This document shows positions 61,246 through 64,000 of a stretch of DNA of 64,000 nt, piece after piece. How positions within the stretch are numbered: position 1 is the stretch's first letter; the number at the start of each line of letters is the position of its first letter. Made by a program: the position numbers and the translations under genes. Origin of the DNA: Acanthacorydalis orientalis (lineage: Eukaryota; Arthropoda; Insecta; Megaloptera; Corydalidae); assembly GCA_034766995.1 (NCBI GenBank), contig CM068316.1, positions 19,280,090 through 19,344,089 of the forward strand, read 5' to 3'. Below the pieces are notes generated by a model that worked only from the letters and a program-made list of their open reading frames with translations, searched no databases and was not told the DNA's origin.

Positions 61246-61784
61246 GAAAAAGTCAGGTTTTATTTGACTTTTCAGTAATATAAAACCACAAAGAGGTACA
61301 TTTGTAACCGTTGAAAACTCATTTATGTGTATTGATATAAAAACTGATGTATCCTTAAGAGACACTTAATATTTTGATACAAAATTGAATTTAATGGAAT
61401 GACTACAAAAAATGTAATTTTACATCATGTACTTTAACCTCGTTCTACAGAACACATGGTTATATATTATCAGGTTAAGATATATTAATACTGGTGTATT
61501 GTCGGATTTATTTTGAAATACGTTAACATGGTCTTAGCAGAAGATAAATTTTCACTAATATAAAAAAATATCAGTAGCATATTGGTATGTTTTTTTTGTA
61601 ATTTTTCCAAATAAATTTTATTTTTTTAAACCAGATTTGTAGTCGAATATTACGGAAATATTAAAAGATTAAAAAAGTTTCTACATGGATAGTATAACTA
61701 TCTTAAAATCTTCTTCGAGCATGTTGTAAAATATGAAGCAATAATTATATTTGAATTATTTTTAAACATAGTCAAAATCTAGAG

Positions 61785-62445
61785 CAAGGGTGGGTAAACT
61801 GGTTCACGAGCCGAATACGGGTCCTGAGACAATATTAGGTTTCATTGCCATTTTTTCTAAGCTTTTATATTAATAATCAATAGTAGTATCGTATGTACCA
61901 ATATAAAATTGTTTTATATATAAACAGATAATTCATATTACCTTGTCAAACATCCATATGCATTATGTGTCCAAACTGCTAATTAAGGTTGCTCTACGAT
62001 TATGGAAAATCTTTAAAAAAGATACGAAACTAAAGAATTTCGTTAATTAAGAATTATTGAATGCAATAAAAGCAATTTTGGGACGAGTTAATGTGTAAAT
62101 ATTTTAGAAAAATATCTTTAAAAATGCAATTTTTAACACGATCTCGGCAACTTTTAACTGAAAAAATGAAGACTCAATCAAAGTCTTCAACGAGTAGAAA
62201 TTCAACATACTCTGTTTTTGTGAGTAGGACTACTATGTAGTTGTATTTTTTATTATTTATATTAGGTCGGTAGGAAAATAATTGCGGTTTTGTATATGAA
62301 TTTGAAGGTCATAAACCGAAATTATTTTTCTACCAACCTAATAAATACAATTTTAAAATAATATTTTCTGTGGCGCTTGAACATTCAAAAATGTATGAAA
62401 AGTATTATATGTGGCACTTATTATCGAATAAGTTGTCCACGCCTG
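61785..62445. mobile_element. hAT-type non-autonomous element (661 bp) carrying a nested mariner MITE
   Basis: The left end CAAGGGTGGGTAAACTGGTT and the inverse of the right end CAGGCGTGGACAACTTATTC fit the CAGGGGTGGGCAAAC consensus known from hAT elements. The flanks ATCTAGAG (61777-61784) and ATCTAGAA (62446-62453) match at 7 of 8 positions. The 80-bp mariner MITE at 62262 lies inside. No transposase coding remains. Confidence 0.85.
62262..62341. mobile_element. Mariner family 2 MITE, 80 bp, nested in a hAT element
   Basis: Starts TTAGGTCGGTAGGAAAATAA, ends with the inverse of TTAGGTTGGTAGAAAAATAA, and has TA on both sides (62260-62261 and 62342-62343). It is the same 80-bp structure as 15197-15276: a left terminal repeat joined to the last 49 bp of the family. 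Confidence 0.93.
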
Positions 62446-62890
62446 ATCTAGAATCACTGAACGTTAGAGATGTTTGTTTCCTTATTAGAAGTTTGAACTT
62501 TACTTATACAAAATGTATTATTAAAATTAACAATTGTATAGTGAAATGGAATCTAATATTAATATAATAATGCAAATAAAAACTAAGAATACAAACTACG
62601 CATTAAAAAAATATTAAATTAACATTCTAATTGACGCAATAATTCATAGCTTCAAAAAGCTAGAAAAACTATATTTTGTTAAATTTTCAGTCATATTTAT
62701 AAAGATATAATTAACACTTTTAAATCCGTTCATGACATGAAGATGACAAGTATCAAAACCAGTTATAGTAATAAGTGAATGTAATTGTAACCTAAAAGGA
62801 AACCACAAAAAAAGTTGTTGTAGTAGTTATGTCGATAAATAAACAAATTTTTTCAATTTTAGTAAATTTATTATTCTGTATCTACATTAT

Positions 62891-63052
62891 TTTATTTTCT
62901 CTTCTTAAACCATGTATTTTTTACGTTAAACTTTCCAGTCTTGAAGTCATAAAGGTATTGGTATTAAATGAAGATTTTAGAAACTAAGAATTTATTATTA
63001 AATAATATGTGAAAAACTCTTTTAAAATATAAAACTAAAATAGAAATTTATT
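62891..63052. repeat. 162-bp direct duplication, copy 2
   Basis: Partner of 61084-61245. Just upstream, at about 62731, the words GAAGATGACAAGTATCAAAA and CCAGTTATAGTA resemble the arthropod GATGACAAGTGTCGAAACCGGT repeat motif. Confidence 0.88.
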
Positions 63053-63054
63053 AA

Positions 63055-64000
63055 CTTGAAAAGAAACCACAAAAAAGAATCTTATTAACCTTGGATTGTT
63101 AGTACCAAACAATCCTATATATAGTTAATCAATATTTTTTAAGAAATATATTCTTTCGGAAGTATTGAATATTCTACAAAATTTTCTTATAAAAAACAGT
63201 ACTATCTTTAATTAGTTTAATTTGTTAATATCTATAAGTTGAATAGAAACATTTTAAATATTTTATATATTTCAGGTTATTAATTTTACTATCACAAAAT
63301 TTTCTTCATTAAGGAAATAACTATTATTTCAAAATTACTAGTATTTATTTGATTTTATTAAAAATTTATTTAGAAAAAATATTGAATTTAAATATTTTCA
63401 TAATAGTTTCGGTTTAGAATGATAAAACATTTATTAGTAAATTAGTAAAATAATATTATATGTTCTTAATAATTGGTAAAAGAATATACGTAATTTTAAA
63501 TTACATTTATGTTTCGCACAAATTTAATTGCAAATTCTGCAAGGCATTGGTGTTATACAGCAGGGTTGTAATAAATGTAAGTATATAACCAGATCGCCGA
63601 CCTTGTAACTACTACACGAATGAAGTGATTGAGAGGAAATTAGGCAACAACGGTAATAATTTTTGCATTCCCTTCTTTCGTAAATGCGTACAGAGTGTAT
63701 AATTCTTGTATGTATCGATTCTTTTTATATGATTTTAATATCGTTGAATTATTAAAATAAATGTATTGAATCACACCACAAATAAAATACAAACTGATGG
63801 GTGGTAAAAAATATTTTTTTAAAAATAGTTTATACAAATCATTATATTTTCATTTATTGATCTCTTAAGTCGCAGTTTAAAATAAGTAAAATATAAGATT
63901 TTATTTAAACTATTGTTATTAGTTTATCACTTAAAAAACAACATTATGAAAAGATACAAAATTGTCCTTTTCATTTTATATAGGTGCTGTTTTTCCTGTA
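63055..64000. other. AT-rich stretch; mixed-composition island at 63530-63720
   Basis: The island (GCAAGGCATTGGTGTTATAC, ACCAGATCGCCGACCTTGTA, GGCAACAACGGTAATAATTT) is single-copy and has no coding frame of note. The rest is featureless. Confidence 0.3.

Larger units (their letters stand above)
22794..64000 (-). other. Upstream intron of the zinc-finger gene (at least 41 kb)
   Basis: The acceptor at 22794-22795 shows that an intron lies upstream on the minus strand. I found no further exon with zinc-finger or other recognisable coding sequence up to the window end. The simplest reading is one very long intron, although small exons coding for low-complexity or poorly conserved parts would escape a reading by eye. 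Confidence 0.5.

Overview
The window looks like a piece of a very AT-rich insect (arthropod) nuclear genome. Three things point there: two spliced C2H2 zinc-finger exons of the rotund/squeeze type, many mariner-class and other cut-and-paste DNA transposons, and more than 60 (TA)n microsatellites. The order of insect cannot be told from this sequence. Nothing bacterial, viral or organellar was recognised.

Host gene. The only host coding sequence I can support is on the minus strand: a 183-base exon (22611-22793) and the next, 109-base exon (19492-19600). Both have clean splice sites and matching phase. Together they encode a glycine-rich stretch followed by two C2H2 fingers joined by a TGEKP linker. 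The remaining fingers and the gene start are not in the window. Most or all of the other 63.7 kb is therefore probably intron of this gene: about 19.5 kb downstream, a 3.0 kb intron between the exons, and at least 41 kb upstream. If so, the base-poor islands between transposons are candidates for regulatory DNA of a developmental transcription factor.

Transposons. Mariner family 1 has a truncated copy at the left edge and an internally deleted 943-bp copy at 22994-23936. The 415 bp they share differ at six positions. Mariner family 2 has seven copies of roughly 330-590 bp that keep the helix-turn-helix part of the transposase and lack the catalytic part, plus two 80-bp terminal-repeat-only miniatures. 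Family 3 is one decayed mariner (20896-21405). A pogo/Tigger remnant (25575-26745) sits between two (TA)n blocks. Four hAT-type elements were delimited, three of them with near-perfect 8-bp target duplications. A 280-bp piggyBac-like MITE lies at a TTAA that belongs to the target duplication of one hAT element, and an 80-bp mariner MITE lies inside another. Helitron-like elements occur as a head-to-tail pair (46534-47163), as a second family (5941 and 17717), and as one more hairpin-type end at 40359. No LTR retrotransposon or LINE was recognised.

Other repeats. There is a two-copy MITE (13244 and 48883), a 250-bp local duplication carrying (TA)n in its middle (11208 and 13468), a 162-bp direct duplication (61084 and 62891), a 137-bp tandem duplication (30642-30912), and several long perfect inverted repeats. 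Most reading frames in the window are either (TA)n reading as Ile-Tyr repeats or antisense shadows of transposons.
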